64,000 bases of DNA from positions 158,231-222,230 of the forward strand of contig NZ_LZSC01000064.1 in assembly GCF_001665235.1 (NCBI RefSeq). The letters run 5' to 3'. Source of the DNA: Mycobacterium sp. 1100029.7. Its GTDB lineage: Bacteria; Actinomycetota; Actinomycetes; Mycobacteriales; Mycobacteriaceae. The position numbers were made by a program, and so were the translations under genes. Below the pieces are notes generated by a model. That model made no database searches and had not been told where the DNA came from. It worked only from the letters and a program-made list of their open reading frames with translations. Shown here one piece after another: positions 7,869 through 15,668 of the stretch (positions are counted from its first letter, which is position 1; every line of letters begins with the position of its first letter).

Positions 7869-9089
7869 GTGGACTTTGCATTGCTTCCCCCAGAGGTCAA
7901 TTCCGCGCGCATGCGTCGCGGCGCAGGTTCACAACCTTTGCTGGTCGCAGCGTCGGCGTGGAAGTCGCTGGCGGCGGAGTTGCGGTCCACGGCGTTGTCC
8001 TGTGCGGCGGTGCTCTCGGCGATGACCGAGGATTGGCAGGGACCCGCGGCCGCGGCGATGACGGCCGCGGCGGCGCCCTATGTGGCGTGGCTGAACGCCA
8101 CGGCCGTGCAAGCCGAGCAGGCCGCGACGCACGCCGAGGCCGCGGCGTCGGCCTATGAGGCGGCATTCGCGGCCACGGTCCCGCCGCCGTTGATCGCGAC
8201 CAACCGCGCACAGTTGGCCGCGCTGCTGGCCACCAACGTGATTGGGCAAAACAGTGCGGCGATCGCTGCCATCGAGGCTCAGTACGGCGAGATGTGGGCC
8301 CAGGACGCCGCGACGATGTACGGCTACGCGGCGGCCTCGGCGCTGGCCACCGATCTGTCCCGGTTCGATGCGCCCCAGCAGATCACCGATATCGCCGGCC
8401 TCACGGAGCAGGCCACGGCGACGGGCCGCGCCGTCGCCGCCGACGTGGGCACCGGGCAGTCGTCGCTGTCGGCACTGATGGACGCGGTGCCCGGCAGCCT
8501 GCGGGACCTGGCCGCTCCGTCGTCGCGGCCGACCGCGCTTGATCTCGGCGGCTGGAACCCGTTCGCTCCCGGATCGGCCGCCGACACCACGGGCCTCAAT
8601 GGCGTGCTCAACGCCCTGTTTGGCGTCGACACGGCGTTCGGGCAGCTCATCAACGCCAACATCTGGAACACCATCTTCGGGTCGGGGTTCTATCTGCCGA
8701 GCAATTTCCTGGGGACCGCCGCCGACTTCATCGGCCTGAGCCAAGTCGGCGGTGCCGCAGCCGAAGTCACCACCGGGGTCGCCGACAGCGCGGCCGCGGC
8801 GGCCGCGACCGAGGCCGTGGCAGGCGCTGCGGGCAACTCCGCCGCCGCGGCACTGGGTACCAGCGTCCCGGTCGGGCCGCTGTCGGTGCCACCAAGCTGG
8901 GTCGGCACACCGCAAGCGCAACCTGCCGCGTCGCTGGGTGCCACACCGATGTTCGCCGCACCCTCGGCGGTGGCCGCGGGCATGCCGGGTGTGCCCTTGG
9001 CAGGCATGAGCGGCAGAGGCTTCGGCCGCCAGGTTCCCCAATACGGCTTCAAGCCCAACTTCGTCACACGCCCACCGGCCGCCGGCTGA
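7869..9089 (+). CDS. PPE-SVP family protein (first of tandem pair)
   Basis: 406 residues. The PPE domain covers about residues 1-175: PPE at 7-9 (LLPPEVNS), then the WxG turn (DWQGPAA), and AAPYVAWLNATA, YEAAFAATVPPP, NRAQLAALLATN and AIEAQYGEMWAQDA. The C-terminal half is Ala/Gly/Pro-rich, carries the SVP signature GPLSVPPSW near residue 335, and ends PQYGFKPNFVTRPPAAG. PPE proteins are usually exported by ESX type VII systems with EspG chaperones, commonly paired with a PE protein; no PE gene is nearby. GTG at 7869 has AGGAG upstream. The gene sits behind the CTCAGCG operator. Confidence 0.92.
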   Translation: MDFALLPPEVNSARMRRGAGSQPLLVAASAWKSLAAELRSTALSCAAVLSAMTEDWQGPAAAAMTAAAAPYVAWLNATAVQAEQAATHAEAAASAYEAAFAATVPPPLIATNRAQLAALLATNVIGQNSAAIAAIEAQYGEMWAQDAATMYGYAAASALATDLSRFDAPQQITDIAGLTEQATATGRAVAADVGTGQSSLSALMDAVPGSLRDLAAPSSRPTALDLGGWNPFAPGSAADTTGLNGVLNALFGVDTAFGQLINANIWNTIFGSGFYLPSNFLGTAADFIGLSQVGGAAAEVTTGVADSAAAAAATEAVAGAAGNSAAAALGTSVPVGPLSVPPSWVGTPQAQPAASLGATPMFAAPSAVAAGMPGVPLAGMSGRGFGRQVPQYGFKPNFVTRPPAAG

Positions 9090-9128
9090 CGCCGTCACAA
9101 TCACAGCACCCAGGGGAGGGGACGGTCG

Positions 9129-10187
9129 GTGATCCCGGCACTGGATTTCGCGGCACTCACACCCGAGGTCAACTCCGGTCGCATGTACTGCGGAGCGGGC
9201 TCGGGCCCGATGGTGGCGGCGGCCGCCGCCTGGCATACGATTGCAGCCCAATTACGTTGCACCGCAGCCGGATACAGCTCAGTGCTGGCCGAGCTGAGCG
9301 GTCACTGGCATGGCCCGACGTGGACCGCGATGATCGCCGCGGTCGCGCCGTATGTGGTGTGGCTGAACGCCACGTCCGCACATGCCGAGCACACCGCGGC
9401 CATGGCCGAGATGGCCGTGGCCGCCTACGAAGCGGCGTTCGCGGCCACGGTGCCGCCGGCGGTTGTCGCGGCCAACCGCGTTCGGTTGATGATGCTGGTC
9501 GCGACCAACTTCCTCGGGCAGCACACGCCCGCGATTGCGGCCACCGAAGCCGAGTACGCCGAGATGTGGGCTCAGGACGCCGCCGCCATGCACGGCTATG
9601 CGGCCGCATCGTCGGCCATCGAGCTGGTTCCATTCGGCGCCGCTTGGCAGACCACCCGGCCCACCGGCGTTGCCGGGGGATGGAACCCATTTGCACCCGG
9701 CTCGGCCAGCGACACCACCGGCCTCAACGGCTTGCTCAACGCGATCTTCGGTCCCGACACCGCGTTCGGACAGGTCGTCAACAGCAATATCCTCAACACG
9801 ATCTTCATGCCGGCCTTCTACATGCCCTCGAAATATCTGGGCAACTCGGCCGGTCTGCTGAGCCTCGGTCAAAAGGCCACCCCCAGCGCCCCGGCCGGCG
9901 CGGCGGGAACGTCTGCTGTGCAACCGAGTTCGGTATCGGCAGCTATGGGCCGCGGCACGCCCGTCGGTCCGCTTTCGGTACCGCCGAGCTGGGCCTCGAA
10001 CGCGCCGGCGGCCGGCCCCGCGGTTCCCGCGTCGGCGAAGGGACCGGCCGCGCTGCCGGCCGCACCAGCAGGAAACGCCCCCGGGATGCCCCTGGCGGGC
10101 CGTGCCGGCGGCCACACCGACGGCCGCGCGATTCCGCAGTACGGCTTCAAACCCACCTTCGTGGTGCGCCCACCCGCCGCCGGCTAG
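9129..10187 (+). CDS. PPE-SVP family protein (second of tandem pair)
   Basis: 352 residues, clearly a duplicate of the PPE gene 39 bp upstream. Shared blocks include SGRMYCGAGSGP, HWHGPTWTAM (WxG), APYVVWLNATSAH, YEAAFAATVPPAV, GGWNPFAPGSASDTTGLNGLLNAI, GPLSVPPSW and PQYGFKPTFVVRPPAAG. The name-giving motif is TPE rather than PPE (LTPEVNS). It is about 54 residues shorter than its twin, mainly because the linker between the PPE domain and the GGWNPFAPGS block is reduced. GTG at 9129 follows a strong ribosome site, AGGGGAGGGG. Its stop overlaps the stop of the convergent membrane gene by four bases. Confidence 0.92.
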   Translation: MIPALDFAALTPEVNSGRMYCGAGSGPMVAAAAAWHTIAAQLRCTAAGYSSVLAELSGHWHGPTWTAMIAAVAPYVVWLNATSAHAEHTAAMAEMAVAAYEAAFAATVPPAVVAANRVRLMMLVATNFLGQHTPAIAATEAEYAEMWAQDAAAMHGYAAASSAIELVPFGAAWQTTRPTGVAGGWNPFAPGSASDTTGLNGLLNAIFGPDTAFGQVVNSNILNTIFMPAFYMPSKYLGNSAGLLSLGQKATPSAPAGAAGTSAVQPSSVSAAMGRGTPVGPLSVPPSWASNAPAAGPAVPASAKGPAALPAAPAGNAPGMPLAGRAGGHTDGRAIPQYGFKPTFVVRPPAAG

Positions 10188-10957
10188 TCCGCGGGCTGCG
10201 CGGCGGGATGCTGGCCGGGGCGCTGTGGCAGGACGATCAGCAGGACGACGATGATCCCGGCCAGCACCGCGGAAGCCGACGGCCGGCTCAGGTTCAGGCC
10301 GCCGTGGTCGACCGGCTTGTCCAAAAAGTCCCCGACGGTAGCACCGAGGGGGCGGGTCAGGATGAAAGCGATCCAGAACAGGGTGACGCGCGAAATGCTC
10401 GTCCAGTAGTACAGCGCCGCGGCCACGATCAGCCCGGCGCCGAACACCAGCGCGCCGCCTTCGTAGCCGAGCCCGCCGTCGTCGGCGAGCCAGTCGCCCA
10501 GTGCGGTTCCCAGCGTTTGCGAAAAGGTGATGGTGGCCCAGTAGAACGCTTCGACCTTCGGCGTGGACACGGTGTTCACCGACACGGTGCCCTGCGACCA
10601 GTACCAAAGCCCGAGCGTGGCCACCAGCAAGAACAGCAGCAGCAGTGACCCACCCGCATACCCGATTCCCAACGACCGGTCGGCGAAGTCGGCCAGTACG
10701 GTGCCGAACGTCGTGGAGGCGACGATCGTCAGCCAGTAAAGGAGGGCATGAAAGCGCTTGGCGAGAATCTGCGCGACGACCAGCACCACCAGCGCACCGC
10801 CGAACAGCGCCACCCCCGCCAGATATCCCCAATCCAGCGTCATCGTGACGGTATCGCCGCCCGTCTCCCCGAGCGTGGTCGCCAAGACCTTGATCACCCA
10901 AAAGCCGAGGGTGACCGCGGGCACCTTGCTCAGCGCGTGGTTGGTCATCTCGCTCAT
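10184..10957 (-). CDS. COG4705-type membrane protein with four internal repeats
   Basis: 257 residues and about seven or eight membrane helices. A motif of the form (T/L)xGxxxxD occurs four times: TTLGETGGD, TTFGTVLADFAD, TLGTALGDWLADDGG and RPLGATVGDFLDKP. This suggests repeat architecture with acidic residues inside the membrane, as in some cation transporters, but no substrate is known. It resembles the uncharacterised membrane-anchored family COG4705. ATG at 10957 has GGTGAG upstream. Its promoter carries the same CTCAGCG-type operator as the adjacent two-component genes, so it is probably part of that regulon. Confidence 0.75.
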   Translation of the reverse strand: MSEMTNHALSKVPAVTLGFWVIKVLATTLGETGGDTVTMTLDWGYLAGVALFGGALVVLVVAQILAKRFHALLYWLTIVASTTFGTVLADFADRSLGIGYAGGSLLLLFLLVATLGLWYWSQGTVSVNTVSTPKVEAFYWATITFSQTLGTALGDWLADDGGLGYEGGALVFGAGLIVAAALYYWTSISRVTLFWIAFILTRPLGATVGDFLDKPVDHGGLNLSRPSASAVLAGIIVVLLIVLPQRPGQHPAAQPAD

Positions 10958-11025
10958 GGGTGCTCACCTGTCGATGTGCGGACGGCGTCAGACACCGCGC
11001 CCCGGCCATTGCCGGTGCGATCTTC

Positions 11026-11058
11026 ATACTTGCCGAGCCGAGTTGAGAGGACGCTGAG
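11026..11058 (-). promoter_or_regulatory. Two-component operator and -10 of the COG4705 gene
   Basis: On the minus strand CTCAGCG (11058-11052) and CTCAACT (11047-11041) form an 11-bp-period direct repeat. Nine bases later lies AAGTAT (11031-11026), a weak -10 with the key A and final T. Confidence 0.55.
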
Positions 11059-11081
11059 AGCCGCCGAAGCGCACAATCGGC

Positions 11082-11114
11082 CTCAGCGGTTCCTCAGCGC
11101 GACCATGGCACCCT
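11082..11114 (+). promoter_or_regulatory. Two-component operator and -10 of the response regulator gene
   Basis: There are perfect copies of CTCAGCG at 11082-11088 and 11093-11099 with an 11-bp period. Nine bases later comes CACCCT (11109-11114), which keeps the A and final T of TANNNT. This implies autoregulation. Confidence 0.65.
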
Positions 11115-11156
11115 GGTCGGACGCGCTGAGGTCAAGACGAGAAGGGAACGGGACTG

Positions 11157-11855
11157 GTGAAGGTGCTGGTCGTCGAGGACGAGCCGCGACTGGCCGAGAC
11201 CCTCACGATGGGCTTGCGTGCCGAGGGATGTGTGGTGACGACCGCGGCCAACGGTCGCGACGGGCTGTGGCAGGCCACCGAAAACCGTTTCGACGCAATC
11301 ATTCTGGACATCATGCTGCCGCAGCTCAGCGGTTACGAGGTGGTGCGCCGGTTACGGGCGGCGCAGGTGTGGACCCCGGTTCTGATGCTCACCGCCAAGG
11401 ACGGTGACTACGAGCAAGCAGACGCATTCGACTTGGGCGCTGACGACTACCTGACCAAGCCGTTCTCGTTCGTCGTGCTGGTCGCCCGGTTGCGGGCGCT
11501 GGTTCGCCGCGGTGCACCGGAGCGGCCGGTCGTGTTGACCGCCGGCGGCCTGTCGCTGGATCCCGCGCGGCGCATCGTGCGGCGCGACGCCGATACGATC
11601 GCCCTGACACCGCGCGAGTACGGACTGCTGCATTACCTGATGCGTAACAAGGGTGTCGTGGTGAGCAAGTCTGACATCCTCGAAAGTGTTTGGGACGCAA
11701 ACTATTCCGGCGACGACAACGTCGTCGAAGTCTATGTCGGGTATTTACGCCGCAAAGTCGACATCCCGTTCGGCACCAACACCATTGAAACGGTGCGCGG
11801 CGTCGGCTATCGGCTGGATGCCGAGGGGGACGTCGTCGCCAGCAGCGGAAGCTGA
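11157..11855 (+). CDS. OmpR/PhoB-type response regulator
   Basis: 232 residues. The receiver domain has the acidic pair (VEDEPR), phospho-acceptor Asp51 (IILDIMLPQLSG), the conserved Thr in LTAKDG and Lys101 (LTKPFSF). The C-terminal winged helix (LTPREYGLLHYLMRNKG, VVEVYVGYLRRKVD, IETVRGVGYRL) is a standard DNA-binding domain that reads tandem repeats spaced 11 bp. GTG at 11157 has AAGGGAA upstream. The partner kinase is convergent and overlaps its last 49 bp. The perfect CTCAGCG repeat in front of this gene is probably its own binding site. Confidence 0.93.
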   Translation: MKVLVVEDEPRLAETLTMGLRAEGCVVTTAANGRDGLWQATENRFDAIILDIMLPQLSGYEVVRRLRAAQVWTPVLMLTAKDGDYEQADAFDLGADDYLTKPFSFVVLVARLRALVRRGAPERPVVLTAGGLSLDPARRIVRRDADTIALTPREYGLLHYLMRNKGVVVSKSDILESVWDANYSGDDNVVEVYVGYLRRKVDIPFGTNTIETVRGVGYRLDAEGDVVASSGS

Positions 11856-13213
11856 ACGACGACCGCGGTGCCACCACCGGCGCGGTCGTCGATGTGCACG
11901 CTGCCGCCGTGGGCTGCCACGATCTCCGACACGATAGCCAGCCCCAGACCGGTGCCGCCGCCGCTGCGGGAGCGGTCGACGTCCAGGCGGACGAACCGCT
12001 CGAACACTCTGACGCGGTCTGAGGGCGCGATGCCCGGACCGTCGTCGGACACGGTCAGGCGAGCTTGACCGGGGGCGGGGTGCACCGCGACCTCGACTCG
12101 CGTTGCGGCGTGTCGAGCCGCGTTGTCGACGAGGTTGCGCAGCACCCGCGACAGGGCGCCGGTGTCGGCCGACAGCCGGGTGGGCGCGAGATCGGCATGT
12201 ACATCCAGCGTCGTCTCGCGCCGCAGCCGGGTGACCTCGGCGACGGCCAGGTCGTCGAGATCGGTGTCGGCGCGGCGCAACGCCAACCCCTGCTCGTCGG
12301 CACGGGCCAACAGCAACAGGTCCTCCACGAGCGCCTGCATCCGGCGCGCCTCCGGCAGCAGCGTCTCCGCGACAAGGCGATCGTCGAGCAACTCCGGATG
12401 GGCGAGCGCGACCTCGAGAGCCGATATCACTGTCGACAACGGGCTGCGCAGTTCGTGGGATGCGTCGCCGACGAACCGACGCTGGGCGGCCTGCCCGGAT
12501 TCCAGGCGGGTCAACATCTCGTTCATCGTGGTGGCCAGCGTGAAGATTTCGTCGCGGTAGGCCGGCACCGGCACGCGTTCGGTCAGATCGGACGCGCTGA
12601 TAGCGGCCACCCGGGAGCGGATGGCTTCCACCGAACGCAGTGACCGTCGCACCAGGACGTAGGTGACCACCCCCACGGCCGCGAGCACCAGCGGCGCTGC
12701 CGCGGCCAGACCGACCGCCACGGTGAAGACGGTGGTCTCGACGTCCTCGGTGGCTGCGCCGACGAGCACGACATAACGTCCCGTCGGCGTCGTCAGTGCC
12801 TGCGCGGCCACCCGGACATCGCGCAGTCTGACCGCGTCGCCGGTGATCCCGATTCGGGCGGTGGGCCCAATGGTGTTGAGCGCCAACAACGGTGGCTCCG
12901 TTGGCGCAGTCGACGGAACCACCGAATGGCCGTTACCGTCGAAGATCTGGACCGCGACGATGCGTTCGTCGGTGGCCAGCAGGGGTGGATCGAGATCGGG
13001 CGTGCTCTCTGATCGCAGTGCCGTGGTGACCGCGCGCAGGCGGCTCGCCGCGGCGGTGTCGACCTCACCCAGCAGCGCGAAATACAGCACCGACAGCAGG
13101 ATTGCGCCGGCCACGGTGAGTGCGGCCAGGATGACGCCGGCCGAGACCAGCGCCGAGCGCGCCGGGATGCTCCACACCCGCGGCCGCAACAGCTTCCAGC
13201 TTGTACGCGCCAT
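11807..13213 (-). CDS. HAMP-containing sensor histidine kinase
   Basis: About 468 residues. An N-terminal membrane helix (SALVSAGVILAALTVAGAILL) is followed by an extracytoplasmic sensor of about 110 residues, a second helix (VGLAAAAPLVLAAVGVVTYVLV), HAMP (RSLRSVEAIRSRVAAISASDL), the H-box (ASHELRSPLSTV), N-box (NLVDNAARHA), G1 (VSDDGPGIAPSD) and G2 (GGGTGLGLAIVSEIV). It is an orthodox kinase, presumably pairing with the convergent response regulator. ATG at 13213 or an in-frame GTG at 13279 may be the start; ATG places the membrane helix normally. Its promoter has the CTCAGCG operator. Confidence 0.9.
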   Translation of the reverse strand: MARTSWKLLRPRVWSIPARSALVSAGVILAALTVAGAILLSVLYFALLGEVDTAAASRLRAVTTALRSESTPDLDPPLLATDERIVAVQIFDGNGHSVVPSTAPTEPPLLALNTIGPTARIGITGDAVRLRDVRVAAQALTTPTGRYVVLVGAATEDVETTVFTVAVGLAAAAPLVLAAVGVVTYVLVRRSLRSVEAIRSRVAAISASDLTERVPVPAYRDEIFTLATTMNEMLTRLESGQAAQRRFVGDASHELRSPLSTVISALEVALAHPELLDDRLVAETLLPEARRMQALVEDLLLLARADEQGLALRRADTDLDDLAVAEVTRLRRETTLDVHADLAPTRLSADTGALSRVLRNLVDNAARHAATRVEVAVHPAPGQARLTVSDDGPGIAPSDRVRVFERFVRLDVDRSRSGGGTGLGLAIVSEIVAAHGGSVHIDDRAGGGTAVVVQLPLLATTSPSASSR

Positions 13214-13241
13214 CAGCACGGACCGTACTACCGCAATGCCG

Positions 13242-13295
13242 TCAGCAACCGGTGAGCCGTTGTGTCTCGGCGGTGCCACACGGTGTCGGGCTCAT
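13242..13295 (-). CDS. Putative leaderless 17-residue upstream ORF of the kinase gene
   Basis: ATG at 13295 lies exactly 8 nt after the TACGTT -10 element, the same spacing as the leader ORF of the PPE operon. It encodes MSPTPCGTAETQRLTGC and ends 28 nt before the kinase ATG, in a different frame. Whether it is translated is unknown. Confidence 0.35.
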   Translation of the reverse strand: MSPTPCGTAETQRLTGC

Positions 13296-13303
13296 AGCGC
13301 CAG

Positions 13304-13336
13304 AACGTACCGATCCGTCGCTGAGGCGACGCTGAG
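13304..13336 (-). promoter_or_regulatory. Two-component operator and -10 of the histidine kinase gene
   Basis: There are perfect minus-strand CTCAGCG copies at 13336-13330 and 13325-13319 with an 11-bp period. Nine bases later comes TACGTT (13309-13304), a full TANNNT -10. The site lies just behind the tRNA-Pro gene. Confidence 0.72.
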
Positions 13337-13358
13337 GAATCACCAGCGGCAAAACTGG

Positions 13359-13432
<74 letters not shown>

Positions 13433-13492
13433 CTTGAAGCTTCGACAGCCTATCGCACCGGGTCGCCGACTCGCTAAACCGCTGGCTGTGAG

Positions 13493-14599
13493 CTAGACCC
13501 AGGTGCTGGTGCGCTCGAATTCGACCAGCGCTGCGGCCGGTCCGGTGAGGTCGAGCCCCTGGGCGCCGACCCATTCGTCGCTGAAATACGTGTCGGCGTA
13601 CCGGTCGCCGCTGTCGGCGATCAGCGTCACCACCGAGCCGCTACGGCCCGCGGCGACCATCTCGGCCAGCAGCCCGAACGCACCCCACAGATTGGTGCCC
13701 GTCGACGGTCCGACCCGCCGCCCCAGCACGACGCTCACGTGGCGCGAGGCGGCGATCGACGCCGCGTCGGGCACCGCGACCATCCGGTCGACGACCTCGG
13801 GCAGAAACGACGGCTCGACCCGCGGCCGGCCGATGCCCTCGATCCGCGACGACGCGGGCATCACCAGGTCGTAGCGCTGCTGCGCATAGGCGGGAAAGAA
13901 CGCCGAATTCTCCGGGTCGACGACGCACAGCCCGGTGGCGTGTCGCCGGTATCGGATGTAGCGGCCCAGCGTCGCGCTGGTTCCGCCGGTGCCCGCGCCC
14001 ACCACGATCCATTCCGGGATCGAATGCTGCTCGTCGCGCATCTGGGCGTAGATCGACTCGGCGATGTTGTTGTTGCCGCGCCAGTCGGTGGCGCGTTCGG
14101 CGTTGGTGAATTGGTCCATGTAGTAGCCGCCGGCCTGGTCGGCGACGCGCTGCGCCTCGGCGTACACCTCGCTGGAGTTCTCCACGAAATGGCAACGGCC
14201 GCCCTGTGATTGGATCAGGGCGACCTTCGACGCGCTGGTACTCGCGGTCATCACGGCGACGAACGGCAGACCCAGCAGTGACGCGAAGTACGCCTCGGAG
14301 ATCGCCGTCGACCCCGACGACGCCTCCACGACCGTGGTGCCCTCGCCGATCCGGCCGTTGCACAGCGCGTACAGGAACAGCGACCGCGCCAGCCGGTGTT
14401 TGAGGCTGCCGGTGACGTGGGTGGACTCGTCCTTGAGATACAGCGCGATGTCGACGCCGGTGGACCAGGCCGAGGGCAGCGGATACCGCAGCAAGTGGGT
14501 GTCGGCGCTGCGACGGGCATCGGCCTCGATCAACCGGATCGCATTGTCGGTCCAGCTTCGCGAGTGGCTGCGGACCGCGATCCGGGTCCGATCGTTCAA
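13493..14599 (-). CDS. cds1: PLP-dependent L-cysteine desulfhydrase Cds1
   Basis: About 368 residues of the cysteine synthase/cystathionine beta-synthase fold. The PLP lysine is in VTGSLKHRLA, the substrate loop is EASSGSTAISEAYFA, and the phosphate-binding loop is GAGTGGTSATLGRYI. It corresponds to Rv3684, shown in M. tuberculosis to degrade cysteine to hydrogen sulfide, pyruvate and ammonia, which affects respiration and redox balance. It forms an operon with the upstream phosphoesterase: TTG at 14599 overlaps that gene's TGA stop (TTGA). The start is less certain than the identity. Confidence 0.87.
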   Translation of the reverse strand: MNDRTRIAVRSHSRSWTDNAIRLIEADARRSADTHLLRYPLPSAWSTGVDIALYLKDESTHVTGSLKHRLARSLFLYALCNGRIGEGTTVVEASSGSTAISEAYFASLLGLPFVAVMTASTSASKVALIQSQGGRCHFVENSSEVYAEAQRVADQAGGYYMDQFTNAERATDWRGNNNIAESIYAQMRDEQHSIPEWIVVGAGTGGTSATLGRYIRYRRHATGLCVVDPENSAFFPAYAQQRYDLVMPASSRIEGIGRPRVEPSFLPEVVDRMVAVPDAASIAASRHVSVVLGRRVGPSTGTNLWGAFGLLAEMVAAGRSGSVVTLIADSGDRYADTYFSDEWVGAQGLDLTGPAAALVEFERTSTWV

Positions 14600-15612
14600 C
14601 GCAGCGACGCCACCGGCTGCGAGCGGCCCAGGTCGCTGGTCGAGTCTCGCCCACCCATCGGGGCGGCGATCAACGTCAGCAAAGTCGCCTCCGGCCGGCA
14701 GCAGAACCGCACCGGCGCGAACGGGGAAGTGCCCAACCCCGCGGAGACGTGCAGCGCCATGTTGGCGCCCCACCGGGACGGCCCCTTGGCCCGGGTCCGG
14801 TCCAAGCCGCAGTTGGTCACCAGCGCACCGTAGAACGGCAGGCACAGCTGTCCGCCGTGGGTGTGTCCGGCCATCACCAGCTGATAGCCGTCGGCGGCGA
14901 AGCGATCCAGCACCCGCGGCTCGGGCGAGTGAACCAGCCCCAGCCGCAGATTGGCCGCCGGGCTGGCAGGGCCGGCGATCGTCTCGTAGCGGTCGCGGTC
15001 GATGTGCGGGTCGTCCACACCCGCCGCGGCGATATGCAGGCCGGCCACCTCGAACTCGCGGCGCGTGTGCGTCAGGTCGAGCCAGCCCCGCTCCGTGAAC
15101 GCCGCCCGCAGATCCTGCCAGGGCAACGGTTCACCCTTAATCCGGTGCGATGGGTTGGTCAGATAGTTCAGCGGGTTCTTCAGCCGCGGCCCGAAGTAGT
15201 CGTTGCTGCCGAAGACAAAGACCCCCGGCCGCGACAGCAGATCCCCGAGCGCCTGGATCACCGCGGGCACGGCCTTGGGGTGGGCCAGGTTGTCCCCGGT
15301 GTTGACGACCAGGTCGGGCTCCCAGCCCGTCAGCTCGCGCAGCCAGGCCTGTTTGCGGCGCTGGTTGGGCATCATGTGCAGATCGCTGATGTGCAGCACC
15401 CGCAGCGGGGTGGAGCCCGGCGACAGCACCGGCATGGTTATCTCGCGCAGGACGAAGGCATTGCGCTCGACGACCGCGGCGTAACCGATGCCGGCGACGG
15501 TTGAACCGAGCGCAACGGCACCGGCGCGAATCAGCATGGGCAGCGCCCCGCGACGATGCGGTGCGCGCAGCGGACCGCCGAGGAGGGGGGCCATTGAGCT
15601 TGCATCAGCCAT
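14596..15612 (-). CDS. Calcineurin-like metallophosphoesterase (Rv3683 type)
   Basis: 338 residues. A hydrophobic N-terminus (LIRAGAVALGSTVAGIGYAAVV) anchors it in the membrane, and metallophosphoesterase motifs follow: HISDLHM (D-x-H), VNTGDNL (GD), FGSNDYFGP in the usual GNHE position, LVHSPEP and MAGHTHGGQL. The Asn-His of GNHE is replaced by Asn-Asp, as often seen in the membrane-linked YkuE-like group. A TAAGCT -10 element sits 6 nt before ATG 15612, which supports this start. The substrate is unknown. It is translationally coupled to cds1. Confidence 0.85.
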   Translation of the reverse strand: MADASSMAPLLGGPLRAPHRRGALPMLIRAGAVALGSTVAGIGYAAVVERNAFVLREITMPVLSPGSTPLRVLHISDLHMMPNQRRKQAWLRELTGWEPDLVVNTGDNLAHPKAVPAVIQALGDLLSRPGVFVFGSNDYFGPRLKNPLNYLTNPSHRIKGEPLPWQDLRAAFTERGWLDLTHTRREFEVAGLHIAAAGVDDPHIDRDRYETIAGPASPAANLRLGLVHSPEPRVLDRFAADGYQLVMAGHTHGGQLCLPFYGALVTNCGLDRTRAKGPSRWGANMALHVSAGLGTSPFAPVRFCCRPEATLLTLIAAPMGGRDSTSDLGRSQPVASLR

Positions 15613-15618
15613 GCACGC

Positions 15619-15624
15619 AGCTTA
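15619..15624 (-). promoter_or_regulatory. Leaderless -10 (TAAGCT) of the phosphoesterase gene
   Basis: TAAGCT reads toward ATG 15612 with a 6-nt gap. Confidence 0.5.
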
Positions 15625-15668
15625 CTGCCGGTCGCGGTGTCAGGAGCGCGTGTCGCGCCGTTGCGCGC

